A DNA stretch of 64,000 nucleotides. Origin: Streptomyces avicenniae (lineage in GTDB: Bacteria; Actinomycetota; Actinomycetes; Streptomycetales; Streptomycetaceae). Shown here piece after piece: positions 1 to 9,004 of this stretch. Below the pieces are notes generated by a model. That model saw only the letters and a list, made by a program, of their open reading frames with translations, searched no databases and was not told the origin of the DNA. Positions within the stretch are counted from its first letter, which is position 1; every line of letters begins with the position of its first letter. The stretch spans positions 1 to 64,000 of the forward strand of contig NZ_JOEK01000001.1 in assembly GCF_000719135.1 (NCBI RefSeq). The letters are read 5' to 3'. Made by a program: the position numbers and the translations under genes.

Positions 1-84
1 GGCCGAAACCGGATCATCGTTCGACTTGCATGTGTTAAGCACGCCGCCAGCGTTCGTCCTGAGCCAGGATCAAACTCTCCGTGA
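1..84 (-). rRNA. rrs: 16S rRNA, 5' end only (gene runs off the left edge)
   Basis: Read on the minus strand, the bases just inside position 84 give the universal 16S start AGAGTTTGATCCTGGCTCAG, followed by the actinobacterial GACGAACGCTGGCGGCG and a TGCAAGTCGAACGATGA stretch typical of Streptomyces. Only about 84 bases of the gene lie in the window. The mature 5' end is placed at the TCACGG that precedes the AGAGTTTGAT block; this is by comparison with known streptomycete 16S and may be off by a few bases. Confidence 0.97.
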
Positions 85-262
85 ATGTCTCACGCGAGCC
101 GATACTCGCGGCACCCCGGAATCAAGGGGTGCCATATTCAATCAATCAAAACATTGGCATTGACTTTTGGCACGCTGTTGAGTTCTCAAGGAACGGACGC
201 TTCCTTCAAAACCCTCTCGGGCCTCTCCGGGCGCTATCGGCGTTCCCGGGCAAGCTCGAAGG
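85..262 (-). other. rRNA operon leader (transcribed spacer upstream of 16S)
   Basis: This stretch lies between the promoter at 263-291 and the 16S 5' end, so it is transcribed leader. It holds an 8-bp hairpin (ggcacccc at 110-117 with ggggtgcc at 126-133), probably part of the RNase III processing stem. It also has the CCTTGAGAACTCAACAGCG segment (minus strand) common in actinobacterial rrn leaders. It is much richer in A/T than the surrounding genes. Short open frames across it are not credible genes. Confidence 0.8.
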
Positions 263-291
263 ACCTTACGGACCGGCTCAGGCAGTGTCAA
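263..291 (-). promoter_or_regulatory. rRNA operon promoter
   Basis: On the minus strand there is a perfect -35 TTGACA (286-291), a 17-bp spacer and a -10 TAAGGT (263-268). It would start transcription near 256, giving a leader of about 170 bases before 16S, which fits streptomycete rrn operons. From 292 to 442 I see only a short GGGG-CGATAA-CCCC hairpin near 307-320 and no gene. Further rrn promoters may lie there but none is as clear. Confidence 0.85.
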
Positions 292-442
292 GTCGAGACC
301 TGCGCAGGGGCGATAACCCCTGGCAGGCGGCAACTTCCGGCTCCTAGGCTGGGTTGCTTTGGCGCCTTGACCCACAACGGAGTTGGGGTGTCCACGGGGG
401 TGCCTGGGCACCCGGGGCAGGGGAGGCGGGAGTGGTGGGGAC

Positions 443-1252
443 ATGCAGGGATCGGGCATCTATCCGTCGGTCGCGAGGAACAGCTTCCGGCGCTACGCGA
501 CCTACCGGGCGGCGACGTTCGCGGGTGTGGTCGCCAACACCGTCTTCGGCTTCATCCTGAGCTACACGTTCATCGCGCTGTGGGACCTGCGACCGCAGCT
601 CGGCGGCTACGACCAGGCGCAGGCGCTGACCTTCGTCTGGGTCGGGCAGGGGCTGCTGGCCTGCATGTCGCTCCTGGGCGGCGGGCTGGAGTCGGAGTTG
701 CAGGAGCGCGTACGCCACGGCGACATCGTCATCGACCTGTACCGCCCGGCCGACCTGCACCTGTGGTGGCTCGCCTCGGATCTGGGCCGGGCACTCTTCC
801 ACCTGCTCGGCCGGGGCGTCGTCCCGATGGTGCTGGGCGCCCTCGCGTTCGACCTGGCGCTGCCGCTCGACCCGCTGCGCTGGCTGGCGTTCCTCCTCGC
901 CGTGAGCATCGCGATCCTGGTGAGTTTCGGAATCCGATTCCTGGTGGGGCTCTCGGCTTTTTGGCTGATGGACGGCGGGGGCGTCTCGACGATGTACGTG
1001 ATCCTGTCGATGTTCTTCTCGGGAATGCTGATGCCCCTCACGGTCTTTCCCGGGAACACCGGGGACCTCGCGCAGTTGCTCCCCTGGGCGGCGACGCTCC
1101 AGGTGCCGGCCGACGTCCTGCTCGGCCGCCACACGGGGAGCGGGCTCCTGGCGGTACTCGCGCTGTCGGCGGCCTGGGCGGTGCTGTTCCTGTTCCTGGG
1201 ACGCCTGGCGCAGTCGGCGGCGACGCGGCGGGTGGTGGTCCAGGGTGGGTGA
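443..1252 (+). CDS. ABC-2 type transporter permease (first of two)
   Basis: A 269-residue integral membrane protein of the ABC-2 permease type (COG4587-like), with about six hydrophobic segments and the GDIVIDLYRPADLHLWWLA loop typical of this family. The ATG at 443 is chosen because a purine-rich GGTGGGG stretch lies just upstream; an upstream start at 383 would add a non-homologous, Gly/Arg-rich extension. It overlaps the next permease by 8 bases and is followed by its ATPase, so the three form an exporter operon. The substrate cannot be read from the sequence. Confidence 0.88.
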   Translation: MQGSGIYPSVARNSFRRYATYRAATFAGVVANTVFGFILSYTFIALWDLRPQLGGYDQAQALTFVWVGQGLLACMSLLGGGLESELQERVRHGDIVIDLYRPADLHLWWLASDLGRALFHLLGRGVVPMVLGALAFDLALPLDPLRWLAFLLAVSIAILVSFGIRFLVGLSAFWLMDGGGVSTMYVILSMFFSGMLMPLTVFPGNTGDLAQLLPWAATLQVPADVLLGRHTGSGLLAVLALSAAWAVLFLFLGRLAQSAATRRVVVQGG

Positions 1253-2048
1253 GGCGGTGCGGGCCTACATGCTGACCGCCGGGATGTGGATGCGTTCGAC
1301 GATGACCTATCGGCTTTCGTTCGCGCTCACTTTCTTTGGCAATATCGTGCTGACGAGCCTGGATTTCGTCGCGATTCTGATCATGTTCGCGCATGTGGAG
1401 GCGCTCGGTGGCTTCTCCGTCGCCGAGGTGGGGCTGTTGTACGGCACCACGAGTTTCTCGCTGTCGGTCGCCCATGTGCTGACGGGCGAGCTGCACGAGG
1501 TGGGTTCACGGATCAGGGACGGGTCGCTCGACGTCATGTTCGTGCGGCCGGTGCCCGTGCTGGTGCAGCTGGCCGCCGACCGCTTCGCCCTGCGGCGCCT
1601 GGGCCGCGCGGCGCAGGGGCTCGCCGTCCTGGGGTGGTCGCTCCCGCAGCTCGACGTGGACTGGACGCCGTGGCGCGTCGCGCTGCTGGTGACGATGCTG
1701 CTCAGCGGCGCGGCCATCTTCATGGCGATCTACGTCCTGGGCGCCGTCTTCCAGTTCTACGCCCAGGACGCCGCCGAGGTGCAGAACTCCTTCACCTACG
1801 GCGGCAGCACGCTGCTCCAGTACCCGCCGACGATCTTCGGGCGCGAGCTGGTCCAGGGGGTGACGTTCGTGGTGCCGCTGGCCTTCGTGAACTGGATCCC
1901 GACGATGCGGCTGCTGGGGCGGGACGACCCGCTGGGGCTGCCGGGGTTCGTGGACTTCCTCTCCCCCGCCGTGGCGGCGGCGCTGCTGCTGGTGGCAGGA
2001 CTGGCGTGGCGCGCGGCGCTCGGTACCTATCGGAGCACGGGAAGCTGA
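1245..2048 (+). CDS. ABC-2 type transporter permease (second of two, DUF990-like)
   Basis: A 267-residue multi-pass membrane protein resembling the DUF990/COG3694 permeases that pair with COG4587 permeases. It begins inside the end of the preceding permease gene (8-base overlap), which implies translational coupling. A GTG at 1257 is an alternative start that would remove only four residues. Hydrophobic segments span most of the protein. With the ATPase downstream it should build a heteromeric export channel in the cytoplasmic membrane; the cargo is unknown. Confidence 0.88.
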   Translation: MGEAVRAYMLTAGMWMRSTMTYRLSFALTFFGNIVLTSLDFVAILIMFAHVEALGGFSVAEVGLLYGTTSFSLSVAHVLTGELHEVGSRIRDGSLDVMFVRPVPVLVQLAADRFALRRLGRAAQGLAVLGWSLPQLDVDWTPWRVALLVTMLLSGAAIFMAIYVLGAVFQFYAQDAAEVQNSFTYGGSTLLQYPPTIFGRELVQGVTFVVPLAFVNWIPTMRLLGRDDPLGLPGFVDFLSPAVAAALLLVAGLAWRAALGTYRSTGS

Positions 2049-2058
2049 GGAGAAGGCG

Positions 2059-3039
2059 ATGGGCGAGGCACTGATCGAGGTGCGGGATTTGGAGAAGGTC
2101 TTCCACGTACGGCGGAGGGCCGGGCGGTGGCGCCGCACGCGCGAGGAGGTCAGGGCGGTGGACGGGATCTCGTTCACCGTGGACCGGGGCTCGATGGTGG
2201 GCTACATCGGGCCGAACGGCGCCGGGAAGTCCACGACGATCAAGATGCTGACCGGCATCCTGACGCCGAGCGGCGGGCGGCTGCGCGTCGCGGGGATCGA
2301 CCCGGCGCGGGAGCGGACGCGGCTGGCGCGGCGCATCGGCGTCGTCTTCGGGCAGCGCACCACGCTGTGGTGGGACCTGCCGCTGCGCGACTCGTACGCG
2401 CTGGTGCGGCGGCTGTACCGGGTGGAGGAGGCGCGGTTCCGGGCGAACATGGAGCGCTGCGTCGAACTGCTCGACCTGGCCGAGCTGTTGCCGGTGCCGG
2501 TGCGGCAGCTGTCGTTGGGGCAGCGGATGCGCGGGGACATCGCGGCGGCGCTGCTGCACGATCCCGAGGTGCTGTACCTGGACGAGCCGACGATCGGGCT
2601 CGATGTCATCAGCAAGGCAAAGGTGCGCACGTTCCTGCGTGACCTGAACAAGGAACTGGGCACGACCGTGCTGCTGACGACGCACGATCTGTCGGACATC
2701 GAGCAGTTGTGTTCACGCGTGATGGTGATCGACCACGGTCGGCTGATGTACGACGGCGGCCTCGCCGGGCTGCGGGAGATCGGGGACGGCGAGCGGACGC
2801 TCGTGGTCGATCTGGAGCGCGAGCTGCCGCCCATCGAGGTGCCCGGCGCGCGGACGGTGCGGGTGGAGGGGCCGCGGCAGTGGCTGGCGTTCCCGGCGTC
2901 GGCGAGCGCGGCCCCGCTCGTGGCGGCGGTGGCGGCCGGTCACCCGGTGGCCGACCTGTCGCTGCGTGAGCCCGACATCGAGGACGTGATCGCGCGGATG
3001 TACGTCAGGGGGGCCGCCGGAGCGCCGGAGGTGGTGTGA
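2059..3039 (+). CDS. ABC transporter ATP-binding protein for the ABC-2 exporter
   Basis: A 326-residue ATPase with Walker A GPNGAGKST near residue 51, a LSLGQRMRG signature near residue 150, Walker B VLYLDEPTIGLD and the switch histidine TTHD. The Q-loop context FGQRTTLWWDLP is characteristic of the COG4586 ATPases that go with DUF990-type permeases. The C-terminal 90 residues form the extra domain seen in ABC-2 exporter ATPases. It follows the two permeases by 10 bases and should energise them. Confidence 0.92.
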   Translation: MGEALIEVRDLEKVFHVRRRAGRWRRTREEVRAVDGISFTVDRGSMVGYIGPNGAGKSTTIKMLTGILTPSGGRLRVAGIDPARERTRLARRIGVVFGQRTTLWWDLPLRDSYALVRRLYRVEEARFRANMERCVELLDLAELLPVPVRQLSLGQRMRGDIAAALLHDPEVLYLDEPTIGLDVISKAKVRTFLRDLNKELGTTVLLTTHDLSDIEQLCSRVMVIDHGRLMYDGGLAGLREIGDGERTLVVDLERELPPIEVPGARTVRVEGPRQWLAFPASASAAPLVAAVAAGHPVADLSLREPDIEDVIARMYVRGAAGAPEVV

Positions 3040-3140
3040 ACCCCACCCCCGATACGGCCACCCGCACCATCGTGCCCGACCCCCCGTGAGCGGCACCGTT
3101 TCCTCCGTCAGGACAGGACCCACCGGTGGAGGAGAAGAAC

Positions 3141-3902
3141 GTGACGACGGCTGTGGCGACCGGGGTGGTGAGCACGCGGGCCAGGGGGGTCGTGAAGGCG
3201 TACGGCACCGGTGAGACCCGTGTGACGGCGCTCGACCACGTGGACATCGACATGGAACGGGGACGGTTCACGGCGATCATGGGGCCGTCCGGCTCCGGCA
3301 AGTCCACGTTGATGCACTGCCTGGCCGGGCTGGACACCGTCTCCTCCGGCCGCATCTGGCTGGGCGACACGGAGATCACCGGGCTGAAGGACAAGCACCT
3401 CACCCGGCTGCGGAGGGACCGGATCGGGTTCATCTTCCAGGCGTTCAACCTCCTCCCCACCCTCAACGCCGCCGAGAACATCACCCTCCCCATGGACATA
3501 GCCGGGCGCAAACCCGACAAGGAATGGCTCGCCCGCGTCATCCAGACCGTCGGCCTCGCCGACCGCCTCAAGCACCGCCCGGCGCAGCTGTCCGGCGGGC
3601 AGCAGCAACGCGTCGCCGTCGCCCGCGCCCTCGCCGCACGGCCGGACATCATCTTCGGCGACGAGCCCACCGGCAACCTCGACTCCCGCGCCGGGGCCGA
3701 GGTCCTGGCGTTCCTGCGCCGCTCGGTTGACGACCTGGGCCAGACCATCGTCATGGTCACCCACGACCCCGCAGCCGCCGCGCACGCCGACCGCATCGTC
3801 TTCCTCGCCGACGGCCGCATCGTGGACGAGATGCACCACCCCACCGCCGACCGCGTCCTCGACCGCATGCGCGACTTCGACGCCAAGGGACGCACCTCAT
3901 GA
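3141..3902 (+). CDS. MacB/LolD-type ABC transporter ATP-binding protein
   Basis: A 253-residue ATPase of the MacB/LolD/FtsE class: Walker A GPSGSGKST, Q-loop FIFQAFNLLP, signature LSGGQQQRVAVARALA, Walker B IIFGDEPTGNLD and switch TMVTHD-like motif. I prefer the GTG at 3141, which sits 6 bases after a GGAGGAG ribosome site, over the GTG at 3126, which lies on that site. It overlaps the following permease gene by ATGA. Its partner permease is disrupted (see 3899-6360), so whether this ATPase still works in transport is doubtful. Confidence 0.9.
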   Translation: MTTAVATGVVSTRARGVVKAYGTGETRVTALDHVDIDMERGRFTAIMGPSGSGKSTLMHCLAGLDTVSSGRIWLGDTEITGLKDKHLTRLRRDRIGFIFQAFNLLPTLNAAENITLPMDIAGRKPDKEWLARVIQTVGLADRLKHRPAQLSGGQQQRVAVARALAARPDIIFGDEPTGNLDSRAGAEVLAFLRRSVDDLGQTIVMVTHDPAAAAHADRIVFLADGRIVDEMHHPTADRVLDRMRDFDAKGRTS

Positions 3903-6360
3903 CCGTCCTCAAGACCTCCCTGCGCAACTTCCTCGCCCACAAGGGCCGCATGGCCCTCTCCGGCACGGCGGTCGTCCTCTCCGTCGCCTTCGTCTGCGGC
4001 ACCCTCGTCTTCAGCGACACGCTCGGCGCGACCTTCGACCGGTTCTTCGCGTCCACGACCGCCGACGTCACGGTGGGCCCCGCCGAGGAGGAGCACGCGC
4101 AGGACACCGGCCACGCCCGTACGGTGCCCGCCGCGCTCGCCGAGCAGGTGGGCGGGATCGACGGGGTCGCCGCGGCCGAAGGCGTCGTCTCCACCACGGA
4201 GGTCACCGTCGTGGACGCGGACGGCGAGGACGTGGCGGAGGACAGCGCGGGCCCCACCCAGGCCGGTGACTGGGGCCCGGCCGCCCTGCGGTCGATGGAG
4301 CTGACGGACGGCCGCGCCCCCGAGGGGCCGCGCGAGGCGCTGCTCGACGCGGACACGGCGGAACGCGGCGGCCTCGCGGTCGGGGACGCGCTGCGCGTCG
4401 TCGCGGCGCCGGGCTCGTTCGACGTGACGGTCAGCGGGATCGCCACCTTCACCACGCCCAACCCGGGCATGTCGATGGTGCTGCTCGCCCCCGGCCCGGC
4501 CCGCGAGCTGCTGCTCGGCGCGGCGGACGCGGTGAGCGAGGTCCAGGTCACGGCGGCGGACGGCGTGTCGGACGGCGAGCTGAAGCGGCGCGTCCAGGAG
4601 GCGCTGGGCGCGGACGCGTTCGACGTGCGGACGGCGGCCGAGGTGGAGTCCGACCTGACGGACGAGGTCGGCTTCCTGGAGTACGTGCGCTACGGGATGC
4701 TCGGGTTCGCCGCGCTCTCGCTGCTGGTCGGGGTCTTCCTGATCGTCAACACCTTCTCCATGCTCGTCGCCCAACGCACCCGCGAGATCGGCCTCCTGCG
4801 CGCCCTCGGCTCCAGCCGACGCCAGATCAACCGGTGGGCCTGGAGGTCGAGCTGTCGGAGCTGACGGTCTCGGCGTCCACGCCGGTCGTCGGGCTGGTGG
4901 TCGGCGTGCTGACGACCGTGGTGGCGGCGTGGCTCCCGGCGCGGCGGGCGGCGCGGACGAGCCCGATGGCCGCGCTGCGGGAGGCGGCGTCGGCAGGTCC
5001 CGAGCGCGCCGGACGGGTACGGGCCGCGCTGGGGCTGCTGCTGTGCGGCCTCGGCGGGGTGGCGCTGGTCGCCGCCGCGGGGGCGGAGGACGTCGGTGAC
5101 GGCGGGGCGTACCTGGGCGTGGGCGTGCTGCTGACGCTGGTGGGCGCGGTGGTGGTCGGGCCGCTGCTGGCGGGCGTCGTGGTGCGCGGGGTGGGCGCGG
5201 TGGTGCTGCGGCTCTTCGGCCCCGTGGGGCGGATGGCCGGGCGGAACGCGGTGCGCAACCCACGGCGTACGGGCGCGACGGCCGCCGCGCTGATGGTCGG
5301 TCTGGCGGTGGTCGGGGCGCTGTCGGTGGTCGGCTCGTCGGTCGTGGCGTCGGCGTCCGACCAACTGGACCGTGCGGTGGGCGCCGACTTCATCCTGGAC
5401 ACGGCGACGGAGCAGCGGTTCACGGCGGAGGTGGAGGCCGCGGTGCGGAGCGTGCCCGAGGTGGCGGGCGTGACGCACGTGTCGGCGGTGTCGGCGGAGA
5501 TCACCACGCCGGACGGCGCGGAGACGGCCGAGGAGCTGGTGGCAGCCGATCCGTCGTACGCCCTGGACATGCGGGCGGAGACGGTGGCGGGCGAGCTGGC
5601 GGACGCGTACGCGCCGGGCGCGATGTCGGTGAACGAGGTGTTCGCGCGGGAGCACGGCCTCGCGGTCGGCGACGCGCTGTCGGTGCGGTTCGTCGGCGGT
5701 GAGACGGCGTCGCTGCGGGTGGCCGCCGTCACGTCGGACGACTCGCTGCTCGACCAGGGCGCGAAGTACGTGTCGCTGGAGACGGCGCGGGCGCATCTCC
5801 CGGCGGATCTGGTGCCGCTCAGCTCGGTGTTGTTCGTGACGGCGGTGGACGGGCAGAAGGCGGCGGCGCACGAGGGGCTGCGCGAGGCGCTCGCCGGATA
5901 CCCGCAGTACAGCGTGCGCGGCCAGGGGGAGTACAAGGAGCTGCTTGAGGAGGGGATCGGGCAGATGCTGAACCTGGTCTACGGCCTGCTGGGGCTCGCG
6001 ATCGTCGTGGCCGTGCTCGGTGTGGTGAACACGCTGACGCTGTCGGTGGTGGAGCGGACGCGCGAGATCGGGCTGATGCGGGCGGTCGGGCTGTCGCGGC
6101 GCCAGTTGCGGCGGATGGTGCGGCTCGAATCGCTGGTGATCGCGCTGTTCGGCGCGCTGCTGGGGCTCGGGATCGGGCTGACGTGGGGCGTGGTGGGGCA
6201 GCGGGTGCTGGCGTCGCGGGGGCTGGGGGTGCTGGAGGTCCCGTGGGGGACGATCGGCGCTGTCTTCGCGGGCGCGGCGGTCGTGGGGCTCGCGGCGGCG
6301 CTGCTGCCCGCGTTCCGCGCGGGGCGGATGAACGTGCTGCGGGCGATCGCGACGGACTGA
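3899..6360 (+). pseudogene. MacB/FtsX-type ABC permease, interrupted by a deletion with frameshift
   Basis: The reading frame from ATG 3899 encodes an N-terminal TM segment, a large extracytoplasmic MacB-PCD-like domain and the TM segment ending TREIGLLRALGSSRRQINR, then leaves the family pattern at 4832-4834 and stops at 4864. The rest (VGLEVELSELTVSASTP onward, to 6360) continues in the -1 frame from about 4834, with two more FtsX-type membrane blocks and a second periplasmic domain. Members of this ~840-residue family have about 30-35 residues (a TM helix) between these two points; they are missing here. So roughly 100 bases, not a multiple of three, appear to have been lost. This may be a genuine pseudogene or an assembly collapse. 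The two pieces could in principle be two polypeptides, as a GTG lies at 4834, but no ribosome site precedes it. Confidence 0.85.
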
Positions 6361-6367
6361 CGCGGCG

Positions 6368-6408
6368 GGGCGCCGTGGGACCGGCACACCGCCGGTCCCG
6401 CGGCGCCC
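6368..6408. terminator. bidirectional hairpin terminator between convergent genes
   Basis: An 18-bp stem (6368-6385 with 6391-6408) with one G-T wobble and a 5-base loop sits exactly between the stop of the permease gene on the plus strand and the stop of proC on the minus strand. There is no U-run, as is usual in Streptomyces. Confidence 0.88.
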
Positions 6409-6414
6409 GTTCGT

Positions 6415-7236
6415 TCAGCGCTGTCCGCCGCCGAGTACGCGGCTGCGGTCGTGCGCGGCTTCGAGCGCGGCGATGAGCGCGGCCCGTACGCCGTGGTTCT
6501 CCAGCTCGCGGATGGCGCTGATCGTCGTACCGCCTGGGGAGGTGACGGCCTCGCGGAGCCTGACGGGGTGTTCGCCGCTGTCGCGGAGCATGACGGAGGC
6601 GCCGACGGCGGACTGGACGATCAGGTCGTGGGCCTTGTCGCGGGGCAGGCCGAGGAGGATGCCCGCGTCGATCATGGCCTCGACGAGGAAGTAGAAGTAC
6701 GCGGGCCCCGAGCCGGACAGGGCGGTGGCGGCGTCCTGCTGGTGCTCGGGCAGGCGCATCGTCCGGCCGACGCTGCCGAAGATGGCGTCGGCCCAGTCGA
6801 GGTGTTCCGCCGTGGCGTGACGGCCGCCCGAGATGACGGACATGGCCTCGTCCACGAGCGCGGGTGTGTTGGGCATCACGCGGACGACGGGGGTGCCCGC
6901 GGGCAGGTGTTCCTCGATGAACGCGGTGGTGACCCCGGCGGCGGCCGAGACGACGAGGCGGTCGGGCGGCAGGTCGGGCGCCAGCTCGGTGAGGAGGGCG
7001 GCCATGTCCTGCGGCTTCACGGTGAGGATGAGGATGCCCGCGCTCTTGGCGGCCCCCGCGGTGTCCGTGGTCTCGATGCCGTAGCGCTCGCGGAGGGCGG
7101 CGGCGCGCTCGGGGCGGCGCGCGGTGGCGAGGAGCGCGTCGGGAGCGCGGCCTGACCTGAGCAGGCCGCCGAGCAGGGCCTCGCCGATCTTGCCGGTGCC
7201 GAGGACCGCGATCTGGGGGGTCGTTGAACCGCTCAT
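6415..7236 (-). CDS. proC: pyrroline-5-carboxylate reductase
   Basis: ProC reduces 1-pyrroline-5-carboxylate to L-proline with NAD(P)H in the cytoplasm. The 273-residue protein has the N-terminal Rossmann motif AVLGTGKIGEALLGG, the VMPNTPALV segment and the C-terminal family signature with SGSGPAYFY and the REAVTSPGGTT motif around the substrate site. Length matches the family. The start is the ATG at 7236. It is transcribed towards the terminator at 6368-6408. Confidence 0.97.
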   Translation of the reverse strand: MSGSTTPQIAVLGTGKIGEALLGGLLRSGRAPDALLATARRPERAAALRERYGIETTDTAGAAKSAGILILTVKPQDMAALLTELAPDLPPDRLVVSAAAGVTTAFIEEHLPAGTPVVRVMPNTPALVDEAMSVISGGRHATAEHLDWADAIFGSVGRTMRLPEHQQDAATALSGSGPAYFYFLVEAMIDAGILLGLPRDKAHDLIVQSAVGASVMLRDSGEHPVRLREAVTSPGGTTISAIRELENHGVRAALIAALEAAHDRSRVLGGGQR

Positions 7237-7261
7237 GCGGTCATCCTCGCACCACGGGGGG

Positions 7262-8077
7262 TCACGCCCCGGCGGCGTCCGGAGTACGGGCGGCGAGCGT
7301 GAGGCGTACGACGTAGCGCTCGGTGACCTGGCCGTCGGGGAACGCGGCGGTGGCGGCGGCGCGTTCCGCGGCGAGGAGGGGTGCGGTGGTCGCGGGGCCC
7401 GCGACGGTGAGGTAGGAGTGGGAGGCGAGGTTGGCGAGGTGGGCCTCGACGGGGACGGTGCGCTGCCAGGGGACCTCGCACGTGAGGACGGTGAGCGGGA
7501 GGCCGAGGCCGCGGATGACGGACGGGGCGCGGCGGCTCATGTCGTGGCCGTGGTAGCGCGGGAGCCCTTCGCGCAGGCGCTGCCGCTGGGCGGTGGCCCA
7601 GGGGTCGTCGGGGTCGGGGGTGTTCCACCACAGGGCGAGGGCGCCGGTGGGGCGCAGGACGCGGAACGCCTCGGGGACGGAGCGTGCGGGGTCCGTCCAG
7701 TGCCACGCCTGGGCGTAGGTGACGAGGTCGAACGTGGCGGGGGCGAACGGCAGGTGGTCGCCGTCGGCGCGGACGAGCGGGGTGGTGGGGAGCGTGGCGC
7801 GGAACTGGGCCGCCATGCCGGGCCCCGGCTCGGCGGCGGTGACGCGGGCGCCCCGCTCGTGGAGGGGGCGGGTGCCGAGGCCGGTGCCCGCGCCGACGTC
7901 GAGGACGTCGGATTCGGCGAGGGGGCGGCCCGTGAGCTGTTCGACGGTGTCGTACAGGGCGGGCGGGTAGGTGGGGCGGGCGGCGGCGTAGTCGGCGGCG
8001 ATGGCGTCGAAGGACGTGGCGTAGGGCCGCGGGCTCGCGGGCAGGCCGCTGCGGGTGCTGGCTTCCGGCCGGGTCAT
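7262..8077 (-). CDS. class I SAM-dependent methyltransferase
   Basis: A 271-residue methyltransferase: SAM-binding motif I VLDVGAGTGLGTRPL near residue 57, acidic loop RADGDHLPFAPATFDLVTYAQAWHW and a post-motif block VPEAFRVLRPTGALALWW (Methyltransf_11-like). The ATG at 8077 is preceded by GGAGAA nine bases away. An upstream ATG at 8107 overlaps the stop of the preceding gene (TGATG) and would add ten residues. The substrate cannot be predicted. It is probably cotranscribed with the ArsR and small membrane protein genes upstream. Confidence 0.85.
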   Translation of the reverse strand: MTRPEASTRSGLPASPRPYATSFDAIAADYAAARPTYPPALYDTVEQLTGRPLAESDVLDVGAGTGLGTRPLHERGARVTAAEPGPGMAAQFRATLPTTPLVRADGDHLPFAPATFDLVTYAQAWHWTDPARSVPEAFRVLRPTGALALWWNTPDPDDPWATAQRQRLREGLPRYHGHDMSRRAPSVIRGLGLPLTVLTCEVPWQRTVPVEAHLANLASHSYLTVAGPATTAPLLAAERAAATAAFPDGQVTERYVVRLTLAARTPDAAGA

Positions 8078-8106
8078 GGTGGGCCATTCTCCGGGGGCGG
8101 GGGGCA

Positions 8107-8394
8107 TCAGTCCAGTTCGCGCATCATGCGTTCCATCGAGGAGACGGACTTGCGGGTCTCGGTCAGTTCGTCGGTGTAGCGGCGGAGGATCTCGGTGTTG
8201 TCCTCCAGGAGGTCGGCGTACTTGGCGGCGAGGCGGCGGTAGTCGTCCTCGCGGCGGCCTCCGAGCCGGGCGCGCCAGGCGGCGGAGACCTGCCACACGA
8301 TGACGATGAGCAGGACGAACACGCCTATGGAACCGGCGGCTGCGGCCCAGGTGCCCGCGGGGTCGTCGGCAAGGGTCACCATCGAGTCGTTCAC
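8107..8394 (-). CDS. small membrane protein with coiled coil
   Basis: A 95-residue protein with one TM helix (about residues 21-40, GSIGVFVLLIVIVWQVSAAW) followed by a basic patch and a heptad-like helix to the C-terminus (YADLLEDNTEILRRYTDEL), so it is likely anchored with a cytoplasmic coiled coil. The GTG at 8394 overlaps the stop of the ArsR gene (GTGA), implying translational coupling; longer upstream readings are shadows of that gene. No known function; it may be a partner or target of the regulator. Confidence 0.8.
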   Translation of the reverse strand: MNDSMVTLADDPAGTWAAAAGSIGVFVLLIVIVWQVSAAWRARLGGRREDDYRRLAAKYADLLEDNTEILRRYTDELTETRKSVSSMERMMRELD

Positions 8395-8825
8395 GGTCTT
8401 CTCGCTTTCCTGGCGGACGTGCGCGGCGGGTCCTGCGCCGGTCCGCCGTCCGGCTCGGGTGCCGGTTCCGGGGTGGGGAGGGTGAGGGTGCGTGCCGCCT
8501 CGGCGACGGTGGCGGGGGTCAGCTCGTAGACGAACGGCGTGACGTCGAAGTACTTCATCGCCTTGCCGTCGGCGCCGGTCTCGGTCGAGCCGGTGACGAG
8601 CCCCGCCGCCTCCAGGCGCGCGAGGTGCATGTGGAGCAGCGGGCGGCCGATGCCGATCTCGCGGGCGAGGCGGCTGACGTAGTTCCGCCGTTCCGTCAGG
8701 GCGGCGAGGATGCGGATGCGGTGCGGGTTGCTGAGGGCGGCCAGGACGGTGAGCAGCTGGTTCCCGGTGGGAGCGGCGTCGGGCTCGTGCGGGGGGCGGA
8801 CCTGCCCGTCGCCTCCGGCGCCCAT
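8391..8825 (-). CDS. ArsR-family winged-helix transcription regulator
   Basis: A 144-residue ArsR/HTH_20-like regulator: LLTVLAALSNPHRIRILAAL is the family's first helix, followed by the recognition helix region RLAREIGIGRPLLHMHLARL and the wing. There is no CxC metal motif, so metal sensing is unlikely. The ATG at 8825 is chosen for its GGAGGGAGGG ribosome site. The Pro-rich tail after residue 110 is disordered. It is coupled by GTGA to the small membrane protein gene, an arrangement recurrent in Streptomyces. Confidence 0.87.
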   Translation of the reverse strand: MGAGGDGQVRPPHEPDAAPTGNQLLTVLAALSNPHRIRILAALTERRNYVSRLAREIGIGRPLLHMHLARLEAAGLVTGSTETGADGKAMKYFDVTPFVYELTPATVAEAARTLTLPTPEPAPEPDGGPAQDPPRTSARKARRP

Positions 8826-9004
8826 GCCGTCCCTCCCTCCGCCCGACCGTCCCGGTCGTCCTGTGGCGTCCCGTCGCGTCCCGCGGCGGCACACAGGCAG
8901 CGTGGCAGGCGACCGCGTCACCCGTCAACAATTCCTGACAGGTGTCGGGGTCGGTTCCGGGACGACTCAGGGTCAACCCTGAGACGCGGCGGCCTCGCGC
9001 GCGG

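Noticed and set aside
85..1275. Long frames across the rRNA leader and first permease on both strands
   Set aside because: They cover non-coding leader and the opposite or shifted frame of the permease gene, have no ribosome site and show wrong third-position GC.
3005..5263. A 752-residue minus-strand frame
   Set aside because: It is the antisense of the MacB-type transporter genes; its composition (Pro/Arg/Ala runs) is typical of shadow frames in high-GC DNA.
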